From contig JAVHZZ010000001.1 in assembly GCA_036250195.1 (NCBI GenBank), forward strand, positions 399,456,117 to 399,520,116: 64,000 nucleotides of DNA, in the 5' to 3' direction. This DNA is from Mixophyes australis (lineage: Eukaryota > Chordata > Amphibia > Anura > Limnodynastidae). The translations under genes and the position numbers were made by a program. The stretch's first letter is position 1, and each line of letters starts with the position of its first letter. A model generated the notes under the pieces. The model made no database searches, was not told the origin of the DNA, and was given only the letters and a program-made list of their open reading frames with translations. Below are positions 1 to 53,099 of this stretch, piece after piece.

Positions 1-540
1 GAATCACACCTCAGCTGCCTTGTGCAGGAAGCCTGAGAGCAGACCGCAGCACACAAGCTGTGTAATTATATCATGTGCAGTGCAGTCTACTCTGGGCAGA
101 CCTCAAACAAGGTAATAGTTAATTTTTATAGATCATTCTCTCACTTTAGAAGAAAATAACTGTAGCCCTTCATTTTTTACACAATTATGTTAAAATTCAG
201 TTGTTTTCTTGAACTAAAATGTACATATAGGTGTATTTTGTATGTTATTGTGTGCTTAGTTACACAAAAACATTATTCTATAAAGGAGAAATGTGTTCAT
301 TTCATAGTGTTTGGTATTCTAAACTCTTGTAATGAGAAAATCGTAAATACATTTCCATCATAAAATAGTTTTCCACCAGGATTCATGATATTCAGCTAAA
401 TGACCCCAAATGTAGTTTCTTCAGAGGTATACATACAGGCATTTAAAATCCATTCAAAGTGTAGACAAAACCTCATGAAGAAATACACCCGCGGTCGGTA
501 TATCCCCTAAACATGGTACCAGCTGCATGGCAATATAAAG
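1..540. other. AT-rich intron sequence, nothing recognised
   Basis: Low-complexity AT-rich vertebrate DNA. No AtuA coding block or clear transposon end was found. Positions 1-111 are open in one frame and followed by gtaata, but the translation does not resemble the family. Confidence 0.5.
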
Positions 541-545
541 GTATG

Positions 546-550
<5 letters not shown>

Positions 551-592
<42 letters not shown>
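551..592. repeat. (TA)n microsatellite
   Basis: About 42 bp of alternating TA, directly before an unclassified repeat-like segment at 596-1045. Confidence 0.9.
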
Positions 593-597
<5 letters not shown>

Positions 598-697
598 AGT
601 TAACCCGTGCATGATACTCATGCATTCTAGTCAAATCAAGCTACTTAAGGTGTTAAAAAGGTTCTTGCCATGCATTCGGGCCATAGCCCAGGCCTCA

Positions 698-787
698 ACC
701 ACCAACCACTCCCCACTGTCACCCCCGGCAACCACCAACCACTCCCCACTGTCACCCCCGGCAACCACTAACCACTCCCAACTGTCA
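698..787. repeat. Minisatellite, 33-bp period, about 2.7 copies
   Basis: The unit begins accaccaaccactccccact and recurs with few changes at 698, 731 and 764. It lies inside an interspersed-repeat-like segment that runs to a (CA)n tract near 990. Confidence 0.75.
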
Positions 788-1599
788 CTTCTCCTTCAAG
801 AAATATATATATATTTTTTTAAAATCTTTATAAACACTTTTAACAATTAACAAATTAAAAACATCTTAGTATACCAAACTTCAGCCCTTTCTGAATTTTT
901 TTTTCCACACACACTAAGAATTTAGTAGGTCAGTGTATAACTCCGCCCAGCAGGTGGCGCTGCAGCTTGGTTTTATTTTTTCCACACACACACACACACA
1001 GACAGACTAACACACGCCACTAGACATTTATATTATAGATATATATACAAAACAAAAAGACAGTTATATCATTGTGTCACGGGGCCAGCGCCAAAATGAC
1101 GCAATCTGCTCCGCCCCCTTCCGCACTCCCACTTCACACCGTACAAAGTTGATAAGTATGCTCTAAATAGTTATGTTAGAACATCATATAATGAATAACG
1201 GTGCTGCAGTTGGTACCTGTGTGGATTTTCCCCCTCTGCTTTATTAGCTTAAAACTTCTCTGTTCTGAGAAACAATATCCCTAAATTGTCAATAATAGTG
1301 TCTGTAGCTTAGAGAGTTTGTAGAAGATCCATTCTGTGAACACACCAAGTGGTAGATATCACAAATAGGGTTTCCAGAAATTATAGTGCTAGAATGTTGC
1401 TAAATCTTTTTCCCTTTTCCCATTCACATATTAGTAGCCACTGGTATTAGGAGGAAATTATAAAATATAAGTGGTAATGTTAACATGGAACAAATATCAA
1501 ATGTGTTCTATAAATAGGGATCTTCTTGCCAATCCCCACTCTGATCATTCCACAAAACAATGTAAGAGTTAAAGTGTAGGAGAGACTTCTTTTATGTAA

Positions 1600-1974
1600 G
1601 GCTGGGTACACACTACAGGGTTTTCAGGCGATTATCTTACCAATCATGTGGTAAACGACCGTTTGGCCCCATATCACATTAGTGTGTACGCTCCAACAAT
1701 GAACAATTATCCTTTCATAGCACATCATATTGCTTGATTTGATTTATAAACTGAACTAAAAATCCCGGTCAACGATGGAACGATGTTGTTCCAATTCTGC
1801 AGTGTGTATGTACTCACGACCGTCAGTGTCCATAGATCTCTATGGAGTTTGCAGAGTCACCATCTTGGTGAGAGATAAAGAGCACAGATCTGAAGGTAAA
1901 TCTTATAAAACATGTTTAGTGTGATTCGGCATGCTGATCGGGATGATCTGATTTTCTGTAGTGTATACCCAGCC
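1600..1974. mobile_element. PIF/Harbinger-like MITE
   Basis: Terminal inverted repeats ggctgggtacacactacag and ctgtagtgtatacccagcc bound a 375-bp non-coding element, flanked by TAA on both sides. A 3-bp TAA/TTA target duplication is typical of PIF/Harbinger. Related copies are at 49135-49555 and near 52804. Confidence 0.75.
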
Positions 1975-2643
1975 TAAAAGTGTAACTTTAATTATACCTC
2001 ATTTTCTCAGAATGTTTTCAGCTAATGTACTTCCGATTTATACAGTGCAGTGTCCTATTTAATATAAGATTTTCTGCACACTTCTCTGTTAAGATTCACC
2101 CCCGTAGACCTGGGATGTCGGCAAAAGTAAAACGATCACTTCCCCAGATCAGAACTATGTGAAAATCAAATTGGCTCTGCTGACACCCGCTTACCTAAGT
2201 GTGTATCTTCCGCAAGTTCATTTCAATATCTCATCCTGCAACACGAAACCTCGTTTTTCTATTTAGGAGCTGAAATCAGGCAGTTTGCTGTGTCTGGCCC
2301 ACATGCTCCAAGGAACACCCTAATCTGCCAAGCTCAGCTCATCAGAACTTGTATGCTGTACTCAATGTTTATTTTTTAATTCTATACATATAGTAGGAAA
2401 AACTTACTCAGTAGAACACTCCCATACGTCCATAGGGATATGCTATTATTGGTTAAAACAGTGTTGTTTAAGTTATAATTGTATGTGTCTGACCCAGATT
2501 GGACATTTCATTTGCACTCCAGGTGTAACAGTAACCATATTAAAGCACCTTATTCTTTATGTATTATGTATACACACAGTATCACACTTTTGCCTGTATG
2601 TGTTTGCTGCAAAATGAGTGAAGTTTAATTATTTAATTAACAG

Positions 2644-43177
<40,534 letters not shown>

Positions 43178-43311
43178 TTATTGATAGCAATTAATTATGC
43201 TTGTGCCAAATTGTTTACTAGTGTCTAATACATCTAACAGTGTTACCACAGTGCATTTATAGAGAAAGATAACCATGGTTACATTTACTACCAGGAAAAG
43301 AGAGTGTGTAT

Positions 43312-43439
43312 GCAGCTATAATTTATATGATATTGATGAAACAGCACCAATGTGAGAGTACAATTAGACTAAGAATGATAATCACCAGTTCTACTAACCA
43401 CATACCAGTATATGCTTCTACCAGAGCATAAAACAAGTG
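43312..43439. repeat. Direct repeat, downstream copy flanking the last exon
   Basis: Same order of blocks as 42562-42681: gcagctataattt, accaatgtgagagtacaatt, ctaaccacataccag, aaaacaagtg. A few substitutions and a short tatgcttctacc insert set it apart. It lies in the probable 3' UTR. Confidence 0.8.
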
Positions 43440-44149
43440 TACTTTTTTTGTATGTTTTCTGTGACTTGTTCCTTGCTAGAAAACTGCCTTTGTATAATAT
43501 ACAGAAACTATATGCAATGTTTGTTTGGGTTGACAAATCAGTTAATATTTACAAGGGAAACAAGCAGAATAGCATAGGTTCTCATGAAATATTTTTACTA
43601 GATGGTACTGGCACATTATTTATTTGCATTATTGCAAATACATAAAGTTTCCTTAGGTTGGCAGTGGGAAAACGAAGATGAGTACACAGGGAGCCCTGTT
43701 AAGGGTAGTTAGGGGACCAGCCAGCTGAGCTAAGAAGAGGCTAGGGCTAATTTATTGTTATACGATATGTTCACTAATACACAGTAACCATTCAGCAGTT
43801 TGATTTTACCGATTAATGCAAGTTAGACAATTAAACAAAGTATTTATTTAGTTGCTATAGTTTATTGATAATTTTGCACCTATATGCAAGTTTAGTGAGT
43901 GTGCTCTACTGGTAGCAGCAGAAGTGTCTTCAGTTCTGCTCCATATAATTTACCTTTACAGAAGTACCATTTTAGACGATACATGTCCTCTGCACAATGG
44001 GAAGAAACCACAGTCCTGACAGATTATTCCTTGGGGAACTTGTACATCCTGGTGTTAAGAAACAATGCATGTTAAAAGCTGAGATAAGACCTTGTACTTT
44101 GTCCTGGCTTTTAACAGTGTTTAGCACTTCTCTACAGTATAATGTAGAG

Positions 44150-44380
44150 CAGTGAGAGGCAACATGAAAGGAGCGGAAGGGCCTTCAGCATTCAACGGGG
44201 CCACACAAAAGAAGGAGGAAGAGCACTGTGCACGTCACCTCCCTGCACTGTGCAGAGAGGTCATGTGACGTGAAAGTTGTCTGTCACGGTCTGATGAGAT
44301 TAGAAGCAGTCGGCTTTCGGGTTGCAGGTTAGGTTTGGTGGGCCACTAGCGGCCCACGGGCTGCCTGTTGCCCACCGCTG
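44150..44380. mobile_element. hAT-like MITE, diverged
   Basis: The ends cagtgagaggcaac and gttgcccaccgctg are inverted. Inside is gggccactagcggcccacggg. The flanks share only atgt. It may be related to 63218-63532 (cagtgatgggcaaac). Confidence 0.6.
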
Positions 44381-44389
44381 ATGTGTTCA

Positions 44390-46300
44390 GTATATGCTCC
44401 TATAGAATGCCATTATGTGCACAAACATTGAAAACGTTTTCATGAGAATAACAACATTTTACTATCACAAGCTTAGCTTAAATTGGGCCACACCTAAGAC
44501 ACCTTATTCAACATCACTCTCTGTGAAAATGCCTTCATTTTGACTAAATCTGTGGTTTTTACAATTGTATATACTTGCAAAACAAACATATTACTTTATT
44601 ATATTATTGTAATACCATCTTCATAGGAAAAACATACTCATAAAAAGTTTTCTTGAAACTATTTGTAAATTTACTGCTGAGAGAAATCAGGATTTATAGT
44701 TTTTTGGTTATAGTGTAAAGGATTCTACTAGGAGAAGTGAACAAAAATAGTAAAAGCGGTACAAAGGCGCGGCTCAGTTTAGAGTAGTGCACATGTGAAC
44801 ATTATTTCCAGTTTTAGTGAAGGTTTGTGGCGTACTGGTATTATCTTGGAATTAATGTTGAAGATGATTGTCTCATCTATGTTAATTATTCCATGTTAAA
44901 ATGGCAACACCCAGATCTCTTAGGTGCTTCCATAGACTAGTTCTAAATGGCTGCTGGATAAAGTGAAATGTTTGCACAATTATAATAATGGAAATTAAGG
45001 CAGCTCTTCTTCCACTTAGAAGATATTTTTTATTAGATGGAAACTGCTGAACAGCTTGGCACACAGATATGTACAGAAGTATATTAAGTCAGTTACAAGG
45101 ATCACTGTCATTACAAAAATAACCACTTAAAGTTGATTTAGTCATTTACACAGAGTGGTTGCACCCATTATGTGGATTGAACCAATATGCAGCCTATTGT
45201 TATGCTAAGAACAAGAGAAGTTACTGAGGTGCTACCTGACTGGTACTTGTCAGGCCTGACTAATATGCATGAGTTATGGGTTTCTAGCGTATGAATAGGC
45301 TACTTTCTCGTAAATGTTTGTTTAAATAGATGTATGTGACAGGTCCAGGAATTACCAACAACAAAAAATGTTTGTACAAAGGAACCAGAACAGCACTCGT
45401 ATGATATACCTTATAAAGCTAATTTTACTTTCTACTTTAAATATTCACACTTACATAGTGCAGGTACCCTCTAAATGTCAATATGTATCAGTCCTGTGTT
45501 TTACATTCTCACCGTTTTATTTTTTGTGTATTTGGTTCAGATGATGTGGTAATCTAGAGTTTAGCTATTAAATATGTAACTGATGCTAATATTTAGCTGC
45601 ACAAGCTTACGGTTTATATTGTAGCATGATCAGTTTATAAGCATTATAATTTCATTGAAATATTTTTTTACAATAATTTGCATGCTATTTGTTATATTTT
45701 GTTTAACAGTTTGAATCACTATTTTGTACTCAAAATAAATTTCTGAATCCTCTCTACTTTATAGTATCTGTTTTATTAAATACACCAATATGAATAGCTG
45801 TAAAGTGAACATGCTTCATTTCATTGTATATAGGTACTGGACATACACTGATAAAATTTACAGCGTTCCCACATTATGCGTAATCTTTTTCTCAGAGGGA
45901 AATTTCTGTTTTCAAAAATGAACAAAACAAGAATTTTTGGGCTGTCAAATGACCTTGGTCTTATACCAATATATCACGCGGACGCTGAACCGACATAGAA
46001 ATGTGAGAAATAAAAATATATACATATATTGCTTTGCAGATGCCCATAGGAGATTTTACTTGGCATAGTATTTAACATTTCAATAGCTAGAAATCAGGAA
46101 TTCTACAAAACAGTGTCTAACTCTGCCAAATAATGCAACTTTCAAATGGAAATTTACACAGACCTATCTGTTGGTAACAGAATAGCCAGCCGGTAATTAT
46201 TTCCACTTGTACAGATCTAAGTATAATCTCCAATACTTCAGCACATAAAAGATTCAGATTTCATCACTTTACTATGTGCAGGCACCGGGTTCGCTGATTT
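44390..46300. other. Downstream region, nothing recognised
   Basis: AT-rich DNA containing the candidate polyadenylation signal at 45734. No coding region supported. Confidence 0.4.
45734..45739 (+). promoter_or_regulatory. Candidate polyadenylation signal of the AtuA-like gene
   Basis: An AATAAA hexamer lies about 2.55 kb after the stop codon, in AT-rich sequence. I saw no canonical AATAAA closer to the stop; an ATTAAA near 43836 is an alternative. This is motif evidence only. Confidence 0.3.
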
Positions 46301-46399
46301 TCCTCCCTTTTGGACATTTCAGAAATCCAGGCACTTTCAGGATCTCATTTCGACTTACTAAAATCATTAATTAATTATTCTAGATCACTGATTAACTGT

Positions 46400-47290
46400 T
46401 TTCTATGAAGCATTTGTTTTGTGGTAATTGTTTCCAGATTTATATATTTCTTACCTGGATAGTTTTGCCATTGACCTTATGGTATTTTTATATTTATGCA
46501 GTTTATGAATGTTTCCTGCAAGGTGCTCTCTATGCAACGCACCTCAGGTTTCCAGGTGGATTTGCCCTTGTATGCTCCAATCCTTATCTTAATCTAATGA
46601 TTTATATTTCTTTCTTAGAGGACTCTCACATCAAAATGTTGCCCCTAGATTTAGAAATTCCCATTATCCTGTTTCTTTAGAAGCGACTGTTCCTGTAGTA
46701 AAGACAAAGGTGCAGGTTTTCCTGTTTACCCAGCATGTTCCATTTAAACTCATAGATATACAGAGGGATGGGGAGGGGAGATATTTCGTATAGGCCAGAT
46801 CAATAATGTCACATATTTAGACCAATCTATATGCTTCCAATAAACTACAACATCTATCCCTTTGCAAGATTTTGTCTAAGGTGGCGGGATTCTAGAATGG
46901 GACTGTTATAAGCGGAAAACATTTTATCCTAGATCCCTTTTTGGATCCTCTATCCCCTTGATTTGGGTGCAAAAATTGATATGTAAGCAATATGATCTTC
47001 ACGTGATATATTGTTGGAGAAAGATTATACATTTTCCCACACCCTCATAAAGTCTTCACTCATACTGGTCTGAAACGTCACCAATGACAGTCTCTGTGTA
47101 TGCACCTATTTGAACATTTTGTGTTCTGAACATGCTCTGGTTTTGCTCATATGTCAAATGTGGAAATCCGTTACGGGGGAAGGGATATGGAAATTAAACA
47201 GCTATAAGATTTACTAGTTACACAACAACTTAAGGACAAGATTGCTAAATTAATTTAGAATAGTGGATTAGATGTGACCCCTGTTTCAAT
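46400..47290 (+). pseudogene. Possible LINE ORF2 C-terminal remnant
   Basis: Short translated pieces such as GGFALVCSNPYLN near 46555 faintly resemble the region after the reverse transcriptase in L1-clade ORF2. Stops are frequent and the call is weak. Confidence 0.25.
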
Positions 47291-48162
47291 ATAGAAAGCA
47301 CAGATACACAGTTTTTCCTTTCCCAACTCTATGGCAGCCATAACAATGGGTTAATAACCTGATAAGCCTAGTGTAGACAGGAAGAATTTTGCCCCACCTG
47401 GACCCTATATAAGGAAGCTCCTCCTCTTCCTCAGTGTCTTCTTTTCCTGTCTCAGCAAGATAGGCCAGTGCAGTGTAGCATTTTTTGTTTTGTTTTATTA
47501 TTTAATCGAGAGGGCTTACCCGAGGTTTCTGGCTTTTCCTCATGAGGCTCGCTGTATGTGCAGTCCAGCGGGGCATGGGCTGGAACTGCATAGTTTTTCT
47601 CAGCTGGGCTGTTTTAAGTCTGGATGCTGCCTGGACTTCCGAGTCGGGCGTACACACTGGAAGGACACGCGCGCATGGAGAACGTCCACGCATGCGGGTT
47701 GCCGTGCAACACTACTCCCATTCATCTGTACACCTGTCAAGGGACAGGTGAAAAGCATTACAGGTGGAAAACATTATCCTGCGATAGACACACACTAATG
47801 ATGTCAGGACAAGCACCTTTTTAAAGCAACTGACGCCCTTTAAATCTGGCTCGTTGTTTGCTATAGGTGGTTGTATGCTGCAGGACTTAGCAGCTATCTG
47901 GATACAGTGCACTATGGACCAGGATCCCGCCCCCCAAAAAAGCTGAAGGACACCCCAAGGTAAGCCCTTAGAAGTGGGTGTTTATGTACTTTACCTCTGT
48001 GGAGCTTGTGAAGGGAAAAAGAAAATGTAAAGTTAAGAATCGAGTGTGTGCAGCTTCTGATGGCCGATTGCCGAAAGATTGCATGAATCTGTTATGTGTG
48101 TTATGTACCCCTGAAACGATAGAAGATCCTGGCCCCCCAGAACAATTCAAACAGTTCTTTTC

Positions 48163-49133
48163 GTGATGGTGAAGGCCATGCAGGATTTTCAGGCCTCACA
48201 GCAGGGGGCAAAGAGGGACAGGACTCCAATAGCAGAAGAGACGGAGGATGTGAGGCCAGGGCCATTCTCTAAAACATTCAGTTCCCTTCAGGACTGGGAT
48301 TCCGAGTCAGATAGTGAGGCTGAGGTGAAAGAGAATCCCAGAATGTTTAATTTGGATACCATAAATATTATACTTAAGCATATTTAAAAAAATTCTAGGC
48401 ATTGAGGAACCTACAGTCCCGGTCAAACCTCAGGATGCACTGTTTTCGGAACACCAAGTGATATCTAGAGTGTTTCATACCCATAAGGTGATTAAAAACT
48501 TGATATCTAAGGAGTGGCAAGCCTTAGACAAAAGTCATCCTAACATGGGGAGACTGAACCGCATGTACCCTTTCCAGGATGAGGATATGCTAAGATGGCA
48601 TTCGGTACCTAACGTGGATTCAGCCATAGCTGGCTTATCCTCAAGGACCATTCTCCCTTGGGATGATGGGGGACCATTGAAAGACGCCATGGATAGGAGA
48701 ATGGAGACTTCCTTCAGGAAATTACACATCTCCTCAGGCATAACTCTAAAGTCTGGGATAGCCATGGCTTCGGTAGCTAGAGCCCTTAGATTGTGGGCTA
48801 GCACGTTACATGCAGATATTGAAGATAGAATAAATAGATTGCACCTTCTAAAGTTCATAGAGGTTATGCAGAAGAGCATTGATTTCTTATGTGAAGCTTC
48901 AATGGATACGATTGTTTTCTCTTCCAAAAGCATGGCCTTGGCAGTTGTTGCAAGAAGAGCGTTTTGGTTACGTCCATGCTTGGCAGATCATCAGTCCAAA
49001 AGCCGTCTGACAACGCTTCTATATGAAGGTAATTTCTTGTTTGGAGAAAAGCTGGATAATCTGATGCAGAGGCTAGCATGTGGTAGTGCTAATCGTTTAC
49101 CACAGGACAGAAAGGGGAGACGTTTCTTCACTT
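48163..49133 (+). pseudogene. DIRS gag-like ORF1, one frameshift
   Basis: The first part has an acidic stretch DWDSESDSEAEVKE. After a frame change at an A-run near 48388 the frame continues to 49135 with KNLISKEW, MYPFQDEDMLRW, SVARALRLW and LLYEGNFLFGEKLDNLM, as in DIRS ORF1 proteins. The reading frame is then cut by the MITE insertion at 49135, so the natural C-terminus is lost. Confidence 0.75.
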
Positions 49134-49134
49134 A

Positions 49135-49555
49135 AGCTGGGTACACACTACACTGTTTTCATCCAATAATCGGCTCAAACAACCGACATACGACCTCTCG
49201 TTCAAAAGTCTGGTCAGTGTGTGCAGTGACACGATGGTCGAAAGTCTGCCCAAATGGACGATTATCGCCTCATTTGGTTGGTCGTACCGTTTAATATTTT
49301 TGGCCCAATCTCGTTTCCGCTGTGCAGTGTGTATAAACTTCCGACCGATCCACAACAGTGAGTACGAAATTACAGTCATTGCTCACGACAATATGGCTGT
49401 AAAAAGCCGCTAAAGGGACGTCCACTCTTCCCTTTATCGTCCTAAACAAGGCTAGTGTGTATGCAGTCCATGAACCGAGCGATCGGATCATCGATCGCAT
49501 GTAAGAACGCTCTGCATAAAAAGTTGGTTGAAATTTCTGTAGTGTGTACCCAGCT
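49135..49555. mobile_element. PIF/Harbinger-like MITE inside the DIRS element
   Basis: The ends agctgggtacacactacac and tgtagtgtgtacccagct are inverted, flanked by TTA on both sides (49132-49134, 49556-49558). Non-coding. It is the same family as 1600-1974. It separates the gag-like and polymerase regions, so it arrived after the DIRS insertion. Confidence 0.85.
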
Positions 49556-49621
49556 TTACTCTTCAAGGCAACAGTTTAAAGAAGCCCGTGCCTATAGGCC
49601 TGGCAGACAATTTTCCAGACA

Positions 49622-51130
49622 TTGTTTCTCCCTTTTGGCCCTTCAGACCGAAAAGGGGGAAACAAGGACAGCAAAGAACCCAATGACTATCTGCAGATCC
49701 AGTCTCCGCTGACCCCACTCGGCGGCAGGATATCACGCTTTGCAAAAATTTTGAATCAGACCACAGAAGACAGGTGGGTCCAGGAGATAGTCACCAGAGG
49801 ATATGCCATAGAATTCCATACCTGGTCAAAAGGCAACAGATTTGTCCAGTCAAGAAGTTCCACGTCCTTCTTAGAACAGCAAGCATTGGAGGAAGGCCTA
49901 GAAGGCCTGTTGAGAACAAAAGCTATTGTGCCAGTACCGACAAATCAGGAAAACATGGGGTTCTATTCCAGACTGTTCCGTGTCCAGTAAGCGTCAGGTG
50001 CCTTCAGAACGGTATTAGATTTACGAGCTCTGAATTGCTATGTGCAAGCAAAACACTTTCTGATGGAGTCTATCAGCTCAATCTTCAAAGCAGTAGAAAC
50101 AGTAGATTTTCTGACGGCGATAGACTTAAAGATGCATATTTTCATATCCCAGTCACGATTCATCACCAGCAATTCCTGAGGTTTTGCATTCAAGAACGCC
50201 ACTTCCAGTTTACTTGTTTTCTGTTTGGCCTTTCCACATTTACCAAAGTCCTTATAGTCCTCATAGCGGCACTCAGGGAGAGAGGAGTAGGTCTGTGGCC
50301 GTATCTGGACAATATCCGGATTGCGGAAAAGTCAGAAGAAGCGGCCCTGGAGGTTTCATCCCAGGTAATCCAGTTTCTACAACAGCACGGTTAATCAATG
50401 TATCAAAAAGCCACCTGAGACCGTCAAAACAGCTTGTGTTCCTAGGAGTACAAATAAATATAAGAACGGACAAGGTCTTTCTCAAGAAAGAGTGGACAAA
50501 ATCCAGTCCTTAGCTCATCAAATTCAGGTTCAACCTCAAGTTTCCACACAGACGTGTCTTCGTCTCCAAAGGATGTTTTCCTCAACAATAGGAATCCTTC
50601 CATGGGCAAGATGGCATATGAGAGATCCTCAATCAAACCTCTTCTCAGAATGGGATCATACAGTGGGGTTGCTAGATTCCAAAGTCAACCTCTCAAGTCC
50701 TTCGACTGGTGGCAACTACAAGGCTTGAGGAAGCAAAGTGTGACTCTCTTGATACCGGACTGGTTTGTTCTTACCACAGACGCCAGTTCAGTCGGTTGGA
50801 GTTCTCATATGCAGGCAATGTTCACACAGGGCACTTGGCGAGACGAAGAGAGACTTCTCCAGGGGAACATCCTGGAGATGAGAGCAGTCTGGCATGCAGT
50901 CCAGTACTTCCAGTCCTACTTACAAGACAAACATCTGTGAGTATTCTCTGGCAACAGGACTGTAGTAGCCTTTATAAACAAGCAGGGTGGCACCAAGAGC
51001 AGAGCAATGCTGGCCGAAATAACCACTCTGATGGCATAGACAGAGACGAATCTGAGATCTCTCTCAGCCCTTCATGTGGCAGGCAAAGACAACGTGGTGG
51101 CGGACTATTTAAACAGACACTAAGTCCACT
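49622..51130 (+). pseudogene. DIRS reverse transcriptase-RNase H, frameshifted
   Basis: In order: VLDLRALN, IDLKDAYFHIPV, QQFLRFCIQERHFQFTCF, FGLSTFTKVLIVLIAALRE, a catalytic box WPYLDN instead of the usual YLDD, then the RNase H parts LTTDASSVGW, NILEMRAVWHAVQYF and LHVAGKDNVVADYLNR. The frame is broken at least near 49988 (stop), 50110, 50394, 50500 and 50640. The changed second aspartate alone would remove polymerase activity. Confidence 0.85.
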
Positions 51131-51393
51131 CAGGAGAAAGGGAGTTGCACAAAGAGGTCTTTCATACGACACAGGTTTGGAGCTCCAGAAGTAGACCTAA
51201 TATGCACAGGAAGCAATGCCAAGGTACCCCTTTTCTACTCCTGTCGCAGAGACAACAGGGCCCTAGGAACAGATGCTCTGTCGATACAGTGGAACTTTAA
51301 GCTGGGGTAGGTGTTTCCTCCATTTCCAGTCATCCTTCAGGTACTCGGGAAGATAAGGAAGGAAAGGGTAGTGGTGATAGCAGTCCTCCCATC

Positions 51394-52558
51394 TTGGCCG
51401 CGTCGCCCATGGTTCACGGTATCACGGAGGATGCTGCTGAAACGCCCATGGCCGTTGCCGGTCAGACCACACCTAATACATCAGGGGCCAATTCTGCATC
51501 CAAATCCGGGCTACCTTGGTTTGATGGCGTGGAGACTGAGCTGGGACTATTGAAATTCAAAGGTGTTTCAGACGAGGTAATAGACATTCTAATTCAGGCA
51601 AGGAAAAAGAATTCCTCTATCACTTATTACCGAATTTGGAAATAATTTATTGGGCGAAAAACATGGCTAAGGATCCCATAGCCGCTAGTGTTCCAGATGT
51701 TTTAGAAATTCTTAAAGATGGTTTTGTGAAAGGACTAGCTCTGTCTACATTGAAAGTGCAAATGTCTGCTCTTAACATCTTGCTTAATATTAAACTGTCA
51801 TCTCAGGATCTCCTCTTCCAATTCTTTCAGGCACTGAAGAGGTTACAACCAAGAGTGGAACCATTCTTAGCCCCATGGGACCGTAATATTGTCCTGGACA
51901 CCTTAACCACTGACCCCTTCGAATAATTGCAGGACATTTTTCTCAAATGGCTCACTTGGAAAGTGCTCTTTCTAGTGGCAATCACTTTGGCTCGTTGGAT
52001 AGGGGACATACACGCATAATGGTGTGAAGAACCCTTCCTGAACATTTATGAAGATAAAGTGATTTTGAGGACAAACCCAGAATATCTACCCAAGGTTGTC
52101 TCTTCCTTCCACATCAATCAAGAATTGGTACTACCGTCTCTCTACCCTCATCCCACTAATAGTGAGGAGAGACATCTCCGTACTCTAGATGTGGTGAGAG
52201 CCATATCTACCTACATTGTCAAGACGAAAAAGTTTAGAAAGCCAAAGCAACTATTTGTACTTCCTGAAGGTTCTCGCAAGGAGCTTGCCCCATCCAAACC
52301 CACATCCTGAAGTGGATTAGAGAAATGATTGCACAGGCCTACAAGGGGAAAGGGTGTAAGGTACCAAAGATACTGAAGGCGCATTCAATTAGGGCGGTAG
52401 CGACCTCCTGGGTGCATAGAACCCATGCATCGGCAAGCGACATCTGTAAGGCAGCCGGATGGTCGTCTATGCACACTTTTTCTAAGCATTATCTGCCTGA
52501 CGTTTCAGCCTCTACGGAGACACAGTTTGGAAGAAGGATTCTCCAGCAAACGGTGTAA
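51394..52558 (+). pseudogene. DIRS tyrosine recombinase, frameshifted
   Basis: The N-terminal part has the SINVQMSAL-type helix (STLKVQMSALNILLNIK near 51760). The region of the first catalytic arginine reads LARWIGDI, where the usual pattern is RRVSEL, so that arginine seems lost. The H-x-x-R box (KAHSIRAVATSW, 52376) and the Tyr region (HTFSKHYLPDVS, about 52470) are kept. It spans three frames with a stop near 51924 and a break near 52310. Confidence 0.82.
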
Positions 52559-52803
52559 ATAATTTTTTGTTGACTATTATTAAGGTGTTGATTTTTGTAA
52601 ATGTAATAGAAACATGAGAGGGATGCTTAATTGATTTTAGACAAAATTCAAACAAACAAACCTTGAATCCAGATCACCTATCTCACCTGACCACCTTTAG
52701 GTTAAAATATAATAGTCTTCTCTCTTCTATTATTAAAAAAGATCATGCAATATGTCATGATAAATTTTACATACATAATAACATACATGCAAATGTGGAT
52801 GCC

Positions 52804-53070
52804 TCTAAGGCTAGGTACACACTACAGAATTTTCCGAGCAATGTGTTATCTACAATGATTATACAAACGAGAGAAAAAAATAGTCCTGATCAGCATGCCG
52901 ATTCATACGTACACACAAGATTTACCCTCAGACCTGTGCTCTTCCTCTGTCATAACCGTTGGCTGAAAAGATCAGTACTCTACAAATTCTATGGAGATCC
53001 TTATATATTTAATAGCTTAAAGAGCTTACATATCATGTATCAAGTATAGGTCAGTTTACTTAATATGGAC
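52804..53070. mobile_element. Decayed Harbinger-like MITE (left end visible)
   Basis: ggctaggtacacactacaga follows TAA. tcctgatcagcatgccgatt and agatttaccctcagacctgt match the reverse strand of 1600-1974. The right end is not recognisable. Confidence 0.6.
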
Positions 53071-53099
53071 ACCAGAATGTGCAACAAAATCTTGGTGTG

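Larger units (their letters stand above)
47300..52620 (+). mobile_element. DIRS-type retrotransposon, nearly full length but inactive
   Basis: A promoter-like leader (tatataagg near 47407) precedes three coding regions in DIRS order: gag-like (48163-49133), reverse transcriptase/RNase H (49622-51130) and tyrosine recombinase (51394-52558). A Harbinger-like MITE (49135-49555) sits between the first two. Several frameshifts and changed catalytic residues show it is dead. Exact outer ends were not determined; DIRS elements lack simple LTRs and integrase. It is much better preserved than the DIRS remnant at 26950-29280. Confidence 0.85.

Noticed and set aside
1..2643. Search for the missing 5' exons of the AtuA-like gene
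   Set aside because: None of the expected blocks (GxGxGFGD start, TGR..DSAL, GSLAGH..ECG.Q.TGG) appears in any frame. The open stretch at 1-111 followed by gtaata does not resemble them.
48535..48933. 132-codon minus-strand open frame
   Set aside because: It is antisense to the DIRS gag-like region and has no independent support.
49774..50100. The 206-codon frame from 49774 as a separate protein
   Set aside because: Its first third is an out-of-frame shadow of the DIRS polymerase; only the part after about 50110 is in the true frame following a frameshift.
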